From Paenibacillus kobensis NBRC 15729 (GTDB lineage: Bacteria > Bacillota > Bacilli > Paenibacillales > Paenibacillaceae): DNA of 48,236 nt. The notes beneath the pieces are model-generated. The model was not told where the DNA came from and ran no database searches. It saw nothing but the letters and a program-made list of their open reading frames with translations. The stretch covers positions 1 through 48,236 of the forward strand of contig NZ_BILZ01000047.1 in NCBI RefSeq assembly GCF_004000825.1. The letters run 5' to 3'. Position 1 is the stretch's first letter. Every line of letters begins with the position of its first letter. A program made the position numbers and the translations under genes. Below, one piece after another: positions 32,175 to 42,269 of the stretch.

Positions 32175-35100
32175 ATGCAGCGCGTAGACGTCAAAGAACG
32201 CGCGCGGAGCCGCGAGCTTCGCGTATTGGAACAATGGAAGAAGAACGACACATTCAAGGAATCGATCAAGAGCCGGGAGGGCAAGCCGAACTTCGTATTC
32301 TACGAGGGTCCGCCTACCGCTAACGGTGCGCCTCATATCGGACACGTGCTTGGCCGTGTAATCAAAGATTTTATTTGCCGCTACAAGACGATGTCCGGCT
32401 ATCGCGTCGTGCGCAAAGCGGGCTGGGACACGCACGGCTTGCCGGTTGAACTTGGCGTGGAGAAGCAGCTTGGCATCTCGGGTAAACAAGAGATCGAGAA
32501 ATACGGCGTTGAAGCGTTCATTAAGAAATGTAAGGCCAGCGTATTCGAATATGAGAAGCAATGGCGCGAACTGACAGAAGCGATCGCTTACTGGACGGAT
32601 ATGGATAACCCTTACATCACGCTTGATAACAGATATATCGAGAGCGTATGGCACATTCTGTCGACGATTCATAGCAAAGGCCTGCTGTACCGCGGCCACC
32701 GCGTCAGCCCGTACTGCCCTTGCTGCCAGACGACGCTCAGCTCGCATGAAGTAGCGCAAGGCTACGAGGATGTTAAAGATTTGAGTGCAACAGCTAAATT
32801 CAAGCTTGCAGACTCGAACGAGTACGTGCTGGCTTGGACGACGACGCCATGGACGCTTCCTGCAAACGTAGCGCTGGCCGTTAATCCGTCGCTGACGTAT
32901 GCGAAAGTAAAGCGCGGCGAAGAGACTTACATTGTTGCGCAGGCGCTCATTGAATCTGTGTTTAAGGAAAAGGATGGCGAGTACGAAATCGTCGGCACCG
33001 TGCAAGGCGCTGATCTCGTTGGCTTGAGCTACGAGCCGCCGTTCCGCTATGTACCGGTCGAGAAGGGCCATGTAGTGATTGGTGCCGAGTTCGTCAGCGA
33101 CACGAGCGGTACCGGTATCGTTCATATCGCGCCGGCTCACGGCGATGATGACTACAAAGCAGCACGCGCGGCTGGCCTCAGCATGCTGAGCGTCGTGAAT
33201 AATGCAGGACGTTACGTGGATGAAGTGACGGATCTTGCTGGTCGCTTCGTGAAAGATTGCGACGTTGATATCGTCAAAATGCTTAGCGAGCGCGGTCTTC
33301 TGTTCAGCAAGGAAAGATACGAGCACAGCTATCCGTTCTGCTGGCGCTGCAAATCGCCGCTGCTCTATTATGCAACAGAGAGCTGGTTCATCGAGACGAC
33401 AGCGATCAAGGATCAGTTGATCGCGAACAACAGCGAAGTGAACTGGTACCCGGGCCATATCCGCGAAGGCCGCTTCGGTAAATTCCTTGAGGATCTGGTC
33501 GACTGGAACATCAGCCGCAACCGTTACTGGGGAACGCCGCTTAACGTATGGGTGTGCGAAGCGACAGGCAAAGAATATGCGCCAAGCAGCATCGCTGATC
33601 TGCGCGAACGTGCTGTCGGCTTCGTACCGGAAGACATTGAACTTCACAAGCCATACGTTGACGATATCAAGCTGAAATCGCCGTTCGCCGAAGGCGCCGT
33701 GATGACACGCACGCCGGAAGTAATCGACGTCTGGTTCGACAGCGGCTCGATGCCGTTCGCACAGCAGCACTATCCGTTCGGCGATGCGCAGCAGTTCGCA
33801 GACCAATATCCAGCGGACATCATTTGCGAAGGCATCGACCAAACACGCGGCTGGTTCTTCAGCTTGCTGGCTGTATCGACGTTGTTCAATGGCAAAGCGC
33901 CATATAAAGCGGTTATCTCAACCGGTCATATTCTGGATGAGAACGGCCAGAAGATGTCGAAGTCGAAAGGCAATGTTATCGACCCTTGGGAAATCATCAA
34001 CGAGTACGGCACCGATGCATTCCGTTGGGCTTTGCTTGCAGACAGTGCGCCGTGGAACAGCAAACGGTTCTCCCGCGGCATCGTAGGTGAAGCGAAGTCG
34101 AAGGTGATCGATACTATCGTAAATACGCATGCGTTCTTCGCACTGTACGCGACGATCGATGGCTACAACCCGGCTGATCATCCGTACCGTCCATCGGCAG
34201 CCAAGCTGGACCGTTGGATCGTATCCCGCTTGAATACGCTAATTCGCCAAGTTATCAAAGGGCTGGAAGACAACGACTTCCTCAATCCGGCCAAAGAAAT
34301 CGAGACGTTCGTCGACGAGCTCAGCAACTGGTATATCCGCCGTTCGCGCGACCGGTTCTGGGGCAGCGGCTTGACGGACGACAAGCTAGATGCCTACGGC
34401 ACGCTGCGCCATGTGCTGCTGACGCTGTCACGGGTTATCGCGCCATATGCGCCGCTTATTGCGGAAGACGTGTATGGCAATCTCGGAGGAGAAGGCAGCG
34501 TTCACCTTGCCGACTATCCGGCGGCTGATGAGTCGGCAATCGACGAGCAGCTCGAACGCGATATGGAGACTGCGCGCCAAATCGTTGAACTTGCTCGCAA
34601 TGTCCGCAACGAGACGAGTATTAAAACCCGCCAACCATTGTCGGAGCTGATCGTTTCGCTTAACCGCGATTTCGATGTTGCTGCATATGAAGAGATCATC
34701 AAAGACGAGATCAATGTGAAATCGATCGTTATTGAGAACAGCGACAGCGGCTTCGTCAACTTCGCGCTGAAGCTGAACTTGAAAGTAGCGGGCAAGAAGT
34801 TCGGTAAAAACGTCGGTCCGATCCAAGGCTACTTGAAATCCCTGCCGGCAGATGAGACTCGCGCAGCTGTGCAAGGCGGCGGCTTGACATTCGTATCGCC
34901 AGAAGGCGAAGCGATCGCGATTGCGACGGATGAGCTGCTTGTCGAGAAGCAAGCCAAAGAAGGCTTCGCATCGGCTTCCGGCTACTCGTTGACGGTCGCA
35001 TTGAATACGGATATTACGCCAGAGCTGGAACAAGAGGGTTGGGTTCGCGAAGTCATTCGCGCCGTGCAAGACACGCGCAAAAAACTCGACCTGCCGATCG

Positions 35101-35276
35101 AGAAGCGCATCGATCTGGTGCTTGACACGGATGCGGAGCTGCAAGCGGCACTGCAAACGTTCGAGAGTGTCCTGCGCGACAACGTCCTGTTGAACAGTGT
35201 AGCATTCGCCTCGTCTGCGGAGATGGAGCGTGTCGAGCTGGGCGAGAAGACAATCGGAATTCAAATTCGCGGTTAA
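32175..35276 (+). CDS. ileS: Isoleucyl-tRNA synthetase, type 2 (IleRS2)
   Basis: Class I synthetase charging tRNA-Ile. The HIGH motif is at 54-57 and KMSKS at 593-597; the CP1 editing domain with TTTPWTLPAN lies between. The 1033-residue length and the GWDTHGLPVELGVEKQLGISGK block are those of the eukaryote-like type 2 enzymes, unlike the roughly 920-residue B. subtilis IleRS with its C-terminal zinc site. Type 2 enzymes are known to be far less sensitive to mupirocin. HIGH is canonical here, not the altered form tied to hyper-resistance. ATG 32175 is preferred to TTG 32166, which abuts the ribosome site. Confidence 0.95.
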   Translation: MQRVDVKERARSRELRVLEQWKKNDTFKESIKSREGKPNFVFYEGPPTANGAPHIGHVLGRVIKDFICRYKTMSGYRVVRKAGWDTHGLPVELGVEKQLGISGKQEIEKYGVEAFIKKCKASVFEYEKQWRELTEAIAYWTDMDNPYITLDNRYIESVWHILSTIHSKGLLYRGHRVSPYCPCCQTTLSSHEVAQGYEDVKDLSATAKFKLADSNEYVLAWTTTPWTLPANVALAVNPSLTYAKVKRGEETYIVAQALIESVFKEKDGEYEIVGTVQGADLVGLSYEPPFRYVPVEKGHVVIGAEFVSDTSGTGIVHIAPAHGDDDYKAARAAGLSMLSVVNNAGRYVDEVTDLAGRFVKDCDVDIVKMLSERGLLFSKERYEHSYPFCWRCKSPLLYYATESWFIETTAIKDQLIANNSEVNWYPGHIREGRFGKFLEDLVDWNISRNRYWGTPLNVWVCEATGKEYAPSSIADLRERAVGFVPEDIELHKPYVDDIKLKSPFAEGAVMTRTPEVIDVWFDSGSMPFAQQHYPFGDAQQFADQYPADIICEGIDQTRGWFFSLLAVSTLFNGKAPYKAVISTGHILDENGQKMSKSKGNVIDPWEIINEYGTDAFRWALLADSAPWNSKRFSRGIVGEAKSKVIDTIVNTHAFFALYATIDGYNPADHPYRPSAAKLDRWIVSRLNTLIRQVIKGLEDNDFLNPAKEIETFVDELSNWYIRRSRDRFWGSGLTDDKLDAYGTLRHVLLTLSRVIAPYAPLIAEDVYGNLGGEGSVHLADYPAADESAIDEQLERDMETARQIVELARNVRNETSIKTRQPLSELIVSLNRDFDVAAYEEIIKDEINVKSIVIENSDSGFVNFALKLNLKVAGKKFGKNVGPIQGYLKSLPADETRAAVQGGGLTFVSPEGEAIAIATDELLVEKQAKEGFASASGYSLTVALNTDITPELEQEGWVREVIRAVQDTRKKLDLPIEKRIDLVLDTDAELQAALQTFESVLRDNVLLNSVAFASSAEMERVELGEKTIGIQIRG

Positions 35277-35299
35277 GGACAAACTGAATAGAAGCAAAC

Positions 35300-35357
35300 A
35301 AAAAAACGAGCGATTCTCAGGTGGACGGCTTAGCCGGACGCCGAGGCTCGTTTTTTT
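35300..35357. terminator. Bidirectional terminator after ileS
   Basis: AAAAAAACGAGC ends at 35311 and GCTCGTTTTTTT starts at 35346, flanking a branched stem-loop (CGGCT with AGCCG inside). The A-run and T-run allow termination on either strand. Confidence 0.85.
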
Positions 35358-35381
35358 GCTGATCGAAAGGGTGAATGAGCT

Positions 35382-35729
35382 GTGAAAGCAACGGATGCGA
35401 TGGATGCGGACGAGAAAAAGAATCTGACTGCGCTGACCATATCTTTGGGGGCAGTCGACCGGCAGTTGCAGAAAGTAGCGGCAGACATGGAACGGTCGCA
35501 CATTCGGGATTATATTGAGCTGCTGCAGCGCCCGTTCTTGATGATGTGGCGCAGCTTCTTGTCCGGAACGGCGCGCGGCATCGGCATTGCGCTTGGGTTT
35601 TCCGTATTTGCCGCGACCATTCTGTATGTGCTTCGAATGTTAGGTGCGCTTAACCTGCCAATCATCGGCGACTATATTGCGGATTTGGTTCGAGTCGTGC
35701 AAGCGCAGCTTGAAGGCAAAGTGTATTAA
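35382..35729 (+). CDS. DUF5665 membrane protein
   Basis: 115-residue protein with a charged N-terminal half and one clear hydrophobic segment (GIALGFSVFAATILYVLRML). The pattern PFLMMWRSFLSGTARGIGIALGF followed by LPIIGDYIADLVRVVQ is that of the DUF5665 family of Firmicutes, whose function is unknown. GTG 35382 follows AAAGGGTG. The last four bases overlap the convergent DksA/TraR-like gene, so the two transcripts can form antisense overlap. Confidence 0.75.
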   Translation: MKATDAMDADEKKNLTALTISLGAVDRQLQKVAADMERSHIRDYIELLQRPFLMMWRSFLSGTARGIGIALGFSVFAATILYVLRMLGALNLPIIGDYIADLVRVVQAQLEGKVY

Positions 35730-36454
35730 TATTCTCGTTCTTCATCGGTCGCCAAGCCGTCATCGCCTTCGCCATGCGACATATATTCGTGATATTGACG
35801 GTTGCGGACGACGGAGACGACCCGTCCGGTAATATCTGTCGCGATAAAGCTTTCGAGCGGCTCGACGAAACCTTCGTTCTCATCGGCTTCAGAATACATC
35901 TCGCTGTAAGAGTCGACTTCCCGATTGTCTGACATCGCTGGTGAATTGGAGTTGCCGTAGTGCTCGACGATTTGCCAGGCGTCCTCGCCGTCGAAGCCGT
36001 TGTATCCGTCCTCGCCGTCCCTGTTGCTTCGGCCGAAGGCAGGCTGCAGGAAGTCTTCTTCGGCTGGCCGGTTATTGGATAATTCTTGTCTTGGCGCATG
36101 CTCGACGCAGTACAGCGAATCCGGCAGCGCGTCTAAGCGTTCGAATGGAATGTCCTTGCCGCATGTCCGGCATTTGCCGTAAGTACCATTGTCGATCGCT
36201 TCTAGCGCTTGGTCGATTCGTTCGATCTTGAAATCCTGAAGCTCATGTATAGCCATGTCTTTGCTTCGTTCAAACATATCGGTAGCGACATCACCGGGAT
36301 GGTTATCGATCGGTGATAGCTCTCCGGTCTGATCTTTTAACGAGTTGGCCAGTCCCCCGTGCTCGCTGTCATGCCAAGAGCGTTCAATGGATTGCTTCAT
36401 ATGTGCCAGTCTGCTGCGAAATCCGCTCAACTGCTGCTGTGTCAAGGACGACAT
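35726..36454 (-). CDS. DksA/TraR-like zinc-finger protein, YteA type
   Basis: 242-residue protein. A coiled-coil N-terminal part (LSGFRSRLAHMKQSIERSW) and the AIDNGTYGKCRTCGKDIPFERL block with YCVEHA form the TraR/DksA module. The C-terminal half is long, acidic and rich in Asn, Gly, Asp and Tyr, as in the YteA group of Bacillales. Whether it binds RNA polymerase is untested. The start ATG at 36454 follows GGAAGGTG on the minus strand. It diverges from lspA across a 202-base gap in which only a short GCTGTT-AACAGC hairpin (36516-36529) is seen. Confidence 0.88.
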   Translation of the reverse strand: MSSLTQQQLSGFRSRLAHMKQSIERSWHDSEHGGLANSLKDQTGELSPIDNHPGDVATDMFERSKDMAIHELQDFKIERIDQALEAIDNGTYGKCRTCGKDIPFERLDALPDSLYCVEHAPRQELSNNRPAEEDFLQPAFGRSNRDGEDGYNGFDGEDAWQIVEHYGNSNSPAMSDNREVDSYSEMYSEADENEGFVEPLESFIATDITGRVVSVVRNRQYHEYMSHGEGDDGLATDEEREY

Positions 36455-36656
36455 GAGTATGCACCTTCCTCTCTTCGTATCGATGCGGTATAGCTATTAG
36501 GTTGAACCGATGAGCGCTGTTTTAACAGCTTGGCGTTGCTTAGATTCCATCCTGTATTGAAAACATTCGCCAATGCTGCCTCAAGCTGTGATTGTGGTAG
36601 GGCGTGCTGGCTTTATGTTACAATAGACAGGACTTTCACTAGGGAGGAATCGGGAA

Positions 36657-37202
36657 TTGGTGCGCTTATTGATGTATTTTGTACTTAGCGGCTTAGTATT
36701 TGCAATCGACTGGGTTTCGAAAAGAATGATCGAGAACAAGCTTGATTTGCACGAGGAAATAAGTGTAATCGGCGATTTCTTCATAATCACGTCCTTTCGA
36801 AATACGGGAGCGGCATTCAGCTTGCTCGAAAACCAGCGCGTGTTCTTTCTGATTGTGACCATAGTCGTAACGGCAGGTATCGTATGGTATATGGCGCGCA
36901 CCGTCCGCAATAACGGAAAAGCACTGCTTCTCTCCGGACTTGCGCTCGTGCTTGGCGGCGCTCTAGGCAACTTCATCGACCGTGCTCGTGCGGGTGAAGT
37001 CGTTGACTTCCTGCAATTCACATTCGGCAGTTATACATTTGCGATCTTTAACCTTGCTGATACGGCAATTTGTATCGGTGTCGGAATGATATTGCTCGAT
37101 TCGCTGCTTGGCGCCAGAGCCGAGAAAGCAGCGGCCGCACAGACGGCGGCAGCATCGGGCGCAAATCTTCAACCAGATTATGACCGGAAGGATCGAACGT
37201 AA
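36657..37202 (+). CDS. lspA: Lipoprotein signal peptidase (signal peptidase II)
   Basis: Membrane aspartic protease that removes signal peptides from prolipoproteins; target of globomycin. Four hydrophobic segments are seen. Conserved blocks are FRNTGAAFSLL, GNFIDRARAGEVVDFLQF and FNLADTAI, with the catalytic dyad at D117 and D135. An alanine-rich, charged tail extends the 181-residue protein. The start may be TTG 36657 or GTG 36660; GGGAGGAAT precedes both. A TGTTACAAT extended -10 at 36616-36624 is a possible promoter. Confidence 0.94.
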   Translation: MVRLLMYFVLSGLVFAIDWVSKRMIENKLDLHEEISVIGDFFIITSFRNTGAAFSLLENQRVFFLIVTIVVTAGIVWYMARTVRNNGKALLLSGLALVLGGALGNFIDRARAGEVVDFLQFTFGSYTFAIFNLADTAICIGVGMILLDSLLGARAEKAAAAQTAAASGANLQPDYDRKDRT

Positions 37203-37204
37203 TA

Positions 37205-38203
37205 ATGAATAAGAATGAAGAGCAGTACATGAACACCGAAGTGGAATATGTATACGAAGATGATGCGGAATTGGACGAGGAAGCGGAAGGCGCCTTGGAA
37301 TGGCTCATCGATGGAGAATCGGCTGGCGAACGGCTGGATAAATTTATGGCAGAGGCGTTCAACGATGCAGCTGTCTCCCGGACTCAAATCCAAGATTGGA
37401 TAAAGGGCGGAGCGGTGCTGGTTAACGGCGCTGAGACGAAACCGAAGCATAAGCTGCTTGCAGGAGACATGGTGACCGTCGAAGTGCCGGAGGCGGAGCC
37501 GACGGAGCTGGCGGCAGAACCGATTCCGCTGGACGTCGTCTACGAAGATTCCGACGTCATTGTCATTAACAAGCAGCGCGGACTAGTGGTGCATCCAGCG
37601 CCGGGCCACTCATCCGGAACGGTTGTGAATGCGCTGTTATATCACTGCAACGATTTGTCGGGTATAAATGGCTCGATCCGTCCGGGCATCGTACACCGGA
37701 TCGACAAAGATACTTCGGGTCTATTGATGGCAGCGAAGAACGACGCCGCTCACGCTTCGCTTTCCGAACAATTGAAGGAGCACAGCGTAACGCGCAAATA
37801 TATTGCGCTTGTGCACGGCAATGTGCCGCATGACAGGGGAACGATTGATGCGCCGATCGGACGGGACGAACGCGACCGCAAGATGTTCACCGTAACAGAG
37901 AAGAACAGCAGACATGCTGTGACGCATTTTTCCGTTATCGAACGACTCGATGATTATTCACTGCTTGAGCTGCAGCTCGAGACAGGACGCACGCATCAGA
38001 TCCGTGTCCATATGAAATATATCGGCCATCCGCTTGCCGGGGACCCGATGTACGGCAGAAGCAAAACCGTAGACTTGAATGGACAAGCACTGCATGCTGC
38101 GGTACTTGGCTTCAAGCATCCGAGAACGGGCGAGTACTTGGAGTTTCAAGCGCCTATTCCGGCTGATATGGAACATGTATTGCACAGCCTTCGACAGCGT
38201 TAA
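37205..38203 (+). CDS. RluD-family pseudouridine synthase (YlyB-like)
   Basis: 332-residue enzyme converting uridine to pseudouridine in large-subunit rRNA. An N-terminal S4 domain (GERLDKFMAEAFNDAAVSRTQIQDWI to VLVNGAETKPKHKL) precedes the catalytic domain with HRIDKDTSG at 164-172, catalytic Asp167. LETGRTHQIRVHM and HPLAGDPMYG follow. The first 35 or so residues are unusually acidic (EVEYVYEDDAELDEEAEGAL) and extend beyond the B. subtilis YlyB length. It starts three bases after the lspA stop, the same pair order as in Bacillus. Confidence 0.93.
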   Translation: MNKNEEQYMNTEVEYVYEDDAELDEEAEGALEWLIDGESAGERLDKFMAEAFNDAAVSRTQIQDWIKGGAVLVNGAETKPKHKLLAGDMVTVEVPEAEPTELAAEPIPLDVVYEDSDVIVINKQRGLVVHPAPGHSSGTVVNALLYHCNDLSGINGSIRPGIVHRIDKDTSGLLMAAKNDAAHASLSEQLKEHSVTRKYIALVHGNVPHDRGTIDAPIGRDERDRKMFTVTEKNSRHAVTHFSVIERLDDYSLLELQLETGRTHQIRVHMKYIGHPLAGDPMYGRSKTVDLNGQALHAAVLGFKHPRTGEYLEFQAPIPADMEHVLHSLRQR

Positions 38204-38334
38204 GGTCAAATAGTACAAATTTTTTGCGTAATCGTATATTTATGTGAATGCATCGAATAAGCTATGCTGAGTACATAAATATAATCGGTTCGGGAGCGTG
38301 TTTCCCGCGGCTGTCACGGAAAGGTGATTAAGCA

Positions 38335-39570
38335 ATGACGCAAATTAACCAGAACTATTTGGAGCTGCAAGGCAGCTATTTATTTTCCGAGGTGGCAAGA
38401 CGCCGCACGAAATTTATGCAAGAAAATCCGAATGCCGAGATTATTAGCCTTGGCATAGGCGATGTAACGCGCGGATTGCCGGAAGCGGTCATTCAAGCGA
38501 TGCATGCTGCAGTGGACGAGATGGCACAACCGGGATCGTTCCGCGGTTATGGTCCAGAGCAAGGCTACGATTTCCTTATCCAAGCGATTATCGAGAACGA
38601 CTACAAATCGCGCGGCGTCGATATCAATTCGAATGAAGTGTTCCTGAGTGACGGCTCCAAGTGCGACGTCGGCAACATCCAAGAAATTTTTAGCCAAGAT
38701 GCGATCGTTGCGGTACAAGATCCGGTCTATCCGGTTTACGTTGATACGAACGTCATGGCGGGTCGTTCCGGCAAGTTCAACAAAGAGACGAACCGTTATG
38801 AAAATATTGAGTATCTCTCCTGCACGGCAGAGAACAACTTTACGCCGGAGCTGCCGAAGCGTAAAGTCGATGTCATCTACTTGTGCTACCCGAACAACCC
38901 GACGGGTATGACGCTGTCGAAAGAAGAACTGAAGCGTTGGGTCGACTATGCGAAAGAAAACAATTGCATCATCCTGTACGACTCGGCATATGAGGCGTTC
39001 ATTCAAGAAGCAGACGTACCTCGCAGCATCTATGAGATCGAAGGCGCGAAGGAAGTTGCGATCGAATTCCGCAGTTTCTCGAAGACGGCAGGCTTCACGG
39101 GTATTCGCTGCGCATACACAGTTGTTCCGCGCGAGCTGAAGGGCTATGACAAAGACGGCAACGAGCTGCTCGTTAACGACCTGTGGAACCGCCGTCACAC
39201 GACGAAGTTCAATGGTGTATCCTATGTTACGCAACGGGGCGCAGCTGCAATCTATTCACCGGAAGGCAGAGCGCAAATTCAAGCGACGATCGATTATTAC
39301 ATGACGAACGCAAGCATTATCCGCGACGGTCTTGCTTCGATCGGTCTGGAAGTATTCGGCGGCGTAAACGCACCGTACATCTGGCTGAAAACGCCTAATG
39401 GCATGGACTCATGGTCGTTCTTCGACAAGCTGTTGTCGGAAGCGAACATCGTCGGTACGCCAGGCGTTGGTTTCGGACAATCCGGTCAAGGCTATTTCCG
39501 TCTGACGGCGTTCGGCAGCCGCGAGAACACGGAGAAAGCGATCGAACGTATTCGCAATCTTAAATTCTAA
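38335..39570 (+). CDS. dapL: LL-diaminopimelate aminotransferase
   Basis: PLP-dependent class I/II aminotransferase that converts tetrahydrodipicolinate directly to LL-diaminopimelate, bypassing the acylated intermediates used by B. subtilis. The 411-residue length is typical. [12 protein letters not shown]-like, YPNNPTGM and [13 protein letters not shown] blocks are present, the last holding PLP lysine K250. The product, epimerised to meso-DAP, is the substrate of MurE in the same window and the precursor of lysine. ATG 38335 follows AAAGGTGATT. No riboswitch was recognised in the 131-base gap upstream. Confidence 0.95.
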   Translation: MTQINQNYLELQGSYLFSEVARRRTKFMQENPNAEIISLGIGDVTRGLPEAVIQAMHAAVDEMAQPGSFRGYGPEQGYDFLIQAIIENDYKSRGVDINSNEVFLSDGSKCDVGNIQEIFSQDAIVAVQDPVYPVYVDTNVMAGRSGKFNKETNRYENIEYLSCTAENNFTPELPKRKVDVIYLCYPNNPTGMTLSKEELKRWVDYAKENNCIILYDSAYEAFIQEADVPRSIYEIEGAKEVAIEFRSFSKTAGFTGIRCAYTVVPRELKGYDKDGNELLVNDLWNRRHTTKFNGVSYVTQRGAAAIYSPEGRAQIQATIDYYMTNASIIRDGLASIGLEVFGGVNAPYIWLKTPNGMDSWSFFDKLLSEANIVGTPGVGFGQSGQGYFRLTAFGSRENTEKAIERIRNLKF

Positions 39571-39580
39571 TAGTTAAAGA

Positions 39581-39629
39581 GGGCTTTTCCCGGAAGTCAT
39601 AATATGGCTTCGGGAAAGCCCCTTTTTTT
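39581..39629. terminator. Terminator between dapL and the NUDIX gene
   Basis: GGGCTTTTCCCGGAAG at 39581-39596 pairs with CTTCGGGAAAGCCC at 39608-39621 with small mismatches, followed by seven Ts. It ends dapL and lies against the stop of the convergent NUDIX gene, so it probably serves both. Confidence 0.9.
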
Positions 39630-39630
39630 A

Positions 39631-40125
39631 TTATCCGAGCTGTATAACACGGTCTTCGATTTCGCTTTTTGTTTCTTCGTCCCAAACGGCGCATATCTCG
39701 AAAGTGCCTGGTTCAAAGAACAGAGGCAGTCTGCGTTTAAACCAGGATTGCATCGGGAGGCCGGCTGCTTCATTCCTGTCGACCCAAGCCAGTTCGCCTT
39801 CGGGCGGGTCTTGGAGGAGCTCGCCCTCATACTTAGTTGCCAAGTAGTTGAACACCATATAACGGTATTTCGTTGCCGGCACGACATATTCGTCGATTCC
39901 TTTAAAAATTAGATCCTCTTCGCGCACGCGAAGTCCCGTCTCTTCCCAAAGCTCGCGAACGGCTGCGGCTGTAATACGTTCATTAGGCTCAACCTTTCCG
40001 CCGGGTCCTATGTAACCGGGAAAGCCAAGCTTGTCTGGACGGTTAGCTAGCAGAATGCGGCTTCCGTCCTGAACGATGCACATGGTATATATTCCGCATT
40101 GCACGATGTAGGGGTTGTTCGCCAT
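39631..40125 (-). CDS. NUDIX hydrolase, MutT/8-oxo-dGTP-like
   Basis: 164-residue NUDIX hydrolase. The box GGKVEPNERITAAAVRELWEETGL matches GX5EX7REUXEEXGU completely, so the Mg-binding glutamates are intact. The preceding PDKLGFPGYIGPGGKVE resembles MutT/MTH1-type nucleotide sanitisers; the exact substrate cannot be told. ATG at 40125 follows CTGGAGGC on the minus strand; upstream in-frame ATGs at 40209 and 40176 lack a ribosome site. ATTATA at 40342-40347 could be its -10 on the minus strand. Confidence 0.88.
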   Translation of the reverse strand: MANNPYIVQCGIYTMCIVQDGSRILLANRPDKLGFPGYIGPGGKVEPNERITAAAVRELWEETGLRVREEDLIFKGIDEYVVPATKYRYMVFNYLATKYEGELLQDPPEGELAWVDRNEAAGLPMQSWFKRRLPLFFEPGTFEICAVWDEETKSEIEDRVIQLG

Positions 40126-40419
40126 ATGAAGCCTCCAGATGAGTGAATGATGATAATTAGACAATTCTGTTTCCATAATATCACATCCGTGGATAGGCAC
40201 GGGCGTCATTTGCGCTTCTGTGCACGGCGTTAAGGTAAGAAAGCGCGTTGGTTACGGTCCTTCAGGTGTGCGGCTCTGGGTGTATCCGAAAGGCGAAGCA
40301 AATTAAACCTAACGGGCCAGCAAAACTCTTGTGCGCGGCAGATTATAATACAACGGCTCCAACCATAATAAGACCATACAAATTGCAAAGAACAAACGGG
40401 AAAAAACGAGCCTAAAGTC
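40126..40419. other. Gene-free stretch between NUDIX and the pyr promoter
   Basis: About 294 bases with no credible open frame. A possible minus-strand promoter -10 (TATAAT read on the minus strand at 40347-40342) is the only signal noted; its best -35 is poor. Nothing else was recognised. Confidence 0.5.
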
Positions 40420-40448
40420 TTGACAGCTCGTGTCGAATATGTGATAAT
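40420..40448 (+). promoter_or_regulatory. Sigma-A promoter of the pyr operon
   Basis: TTGACA at 40420-40425 and GATAAT at 40443-40448 are 17 bases apart. The PyrR leader follows directly. A TGTCGAA word lies in the spacer (40431-40437), which may be coincidence. Confidence 0.85.
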
Positions 40449-40464
40449 TTTTTCGATAAAGCTG

Positions 40465-41255
<791 letters not shown>

Positions 41256-41316
41256 CCATGCAGGTTGAGGTCTTGAGGCAGCTAACAAGCAAGTGATATC
41301 TAGGGAGGCGAGCCGG

Positions 41317-42216
41317 ATGACGACAACGGCATTGAAGCAACGCAGTTTATTAGGCTTGAAGGATCTGGATGCAGCGGAGATCGAATCGATTCTCGATCGG
41401 GCGGCTTACTGGGAAAGCCGGCCGGAGAAGCTGGACCCGGTACTGCAAGGCAAATTCGTAGCGAATATGTTTTTCGAGAACAGCACGCGTACGAGATTCT
41501 CGTTCGAAATGGCGGAGAAACGTCTTGGCGCGGAGGTCATGAATTTCGCGGCAGCGGCATCGAGCGTCGAGAAGGGCGAATCGATCTACGACACAGTGAA
41601 GACGCTCGAATCGATGGGGATCGATGCAGGCGTTATCCGGCTGAAGCCGGTCGGCATGCTCGAAGGTATCGCAGCGAACGTGAAGGTGCCGCTCATTAAC
41701 GCAGGCGACGGCAACAACGAGCATCCGACGCAGGCGCTGCTCGACCTGTACACGATGCGCAAGCATTTTGGCCACCTCAAAGGGTTGAACGTAGCGATTA
41801 TCGGCGATGTCCGCCACAGCCGCGTAGCCCGCTCGAATCTGTGGGCGCTGCGCAAGTTCGGCGCGAACGTAAGCTTCTGCTCGCCAAGCGAAATGCAAGC
41901 TTCGGAGCTCGATGTGCCTTACATCTCGATGGACGAAGCGATTCGTGCAGACGTCGTTATGATGCTGAGAGTGCAGCTGGAGCGGCATACTACTGGCGTG
42001 ATGAAGTCTGCCGAGCAATATCGGGAAGGCTACGGATTGACGGTCGACCGCGTGAAACAAATTCAATCGCATGCCATCATCATGCATCCAGCGCCGATTA
42101 ACCGGAACGTCGAGATCGATGATGAAGTGGTGGAACATCCACAATCCCGCATTTTCCCGCAAATGTCCAATGGAGTACCGATCCGGATGGCGGTTATGGA
42201 ACGGGCGCTAAGCTAA
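41317..42216 (+). CDS. pyrB: Aspartate carbamoyltransferase catalytic chain
   Basis: Condenses carbamoyl phosphate with aspartate, the committed step of pyrimidine synthesis. The 299-residue protein has the carbamoyl phosphate loop STRTRFSFE with S56-T59, HPTQALLDL and the MHPAPINR block. ATG 41317 follows GGGAGG by eight bases; GTG 41293 is too early. As in other Firmicutes, no regulatory chain gene pyrI follows. The carbamoyl phosphate comes from CarAB encoded downstream. Confidence 0.96.
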   Translation: MTTTALKQRSLLGLKDLDAAEIESILDRAAYWESRPEKLDPVLQGKFVANMFFENSTRTRFSFEMAEKRLGAEVMNFAAAASSVEKGESIYDTVKTLESMGIDAGVIRLKPVGMLEGIAANVKVPLINAGDGNNEHPTQALLDLYTMRKHFGHLKGLNVAIIGDVRHSRVARSNLWALRKFGANVSFCSPSEMQASELDVPYISMDEAIRADVVMMLRVQLERHTTGVMKSAEQYREGYGLTVDRVKQIQSHAIIMHPAPINRNVEIDDEVVEHPQSRIFPQMSNGVPIRMAVMERALS

Positions 42217-42269
42217 CGTCAAGCGTCGCATACAAGCGAATGGGTAGCAAGAAGGGAGACGAAAGACGA

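Noticed and set aside
32076-33842. 588-codon antisense open frame over ileS
   Set aside because: Antisense to a well-conserved gene; explained by codon bias, and the translation is a Arg/His/Leu/Val-rich shadow with no domain.
38204-38334. Lysine riboswitch upstream of dapL
   Set aside because: The gap is only 131 bases and lacks the five-helix lysine riboswitch core and a terminator.
41256-41316. PyrR attenuator between pyrR and pyrB
   Set aside because: The gap is 61 bases and contains neither the binding loop nor a terminator.
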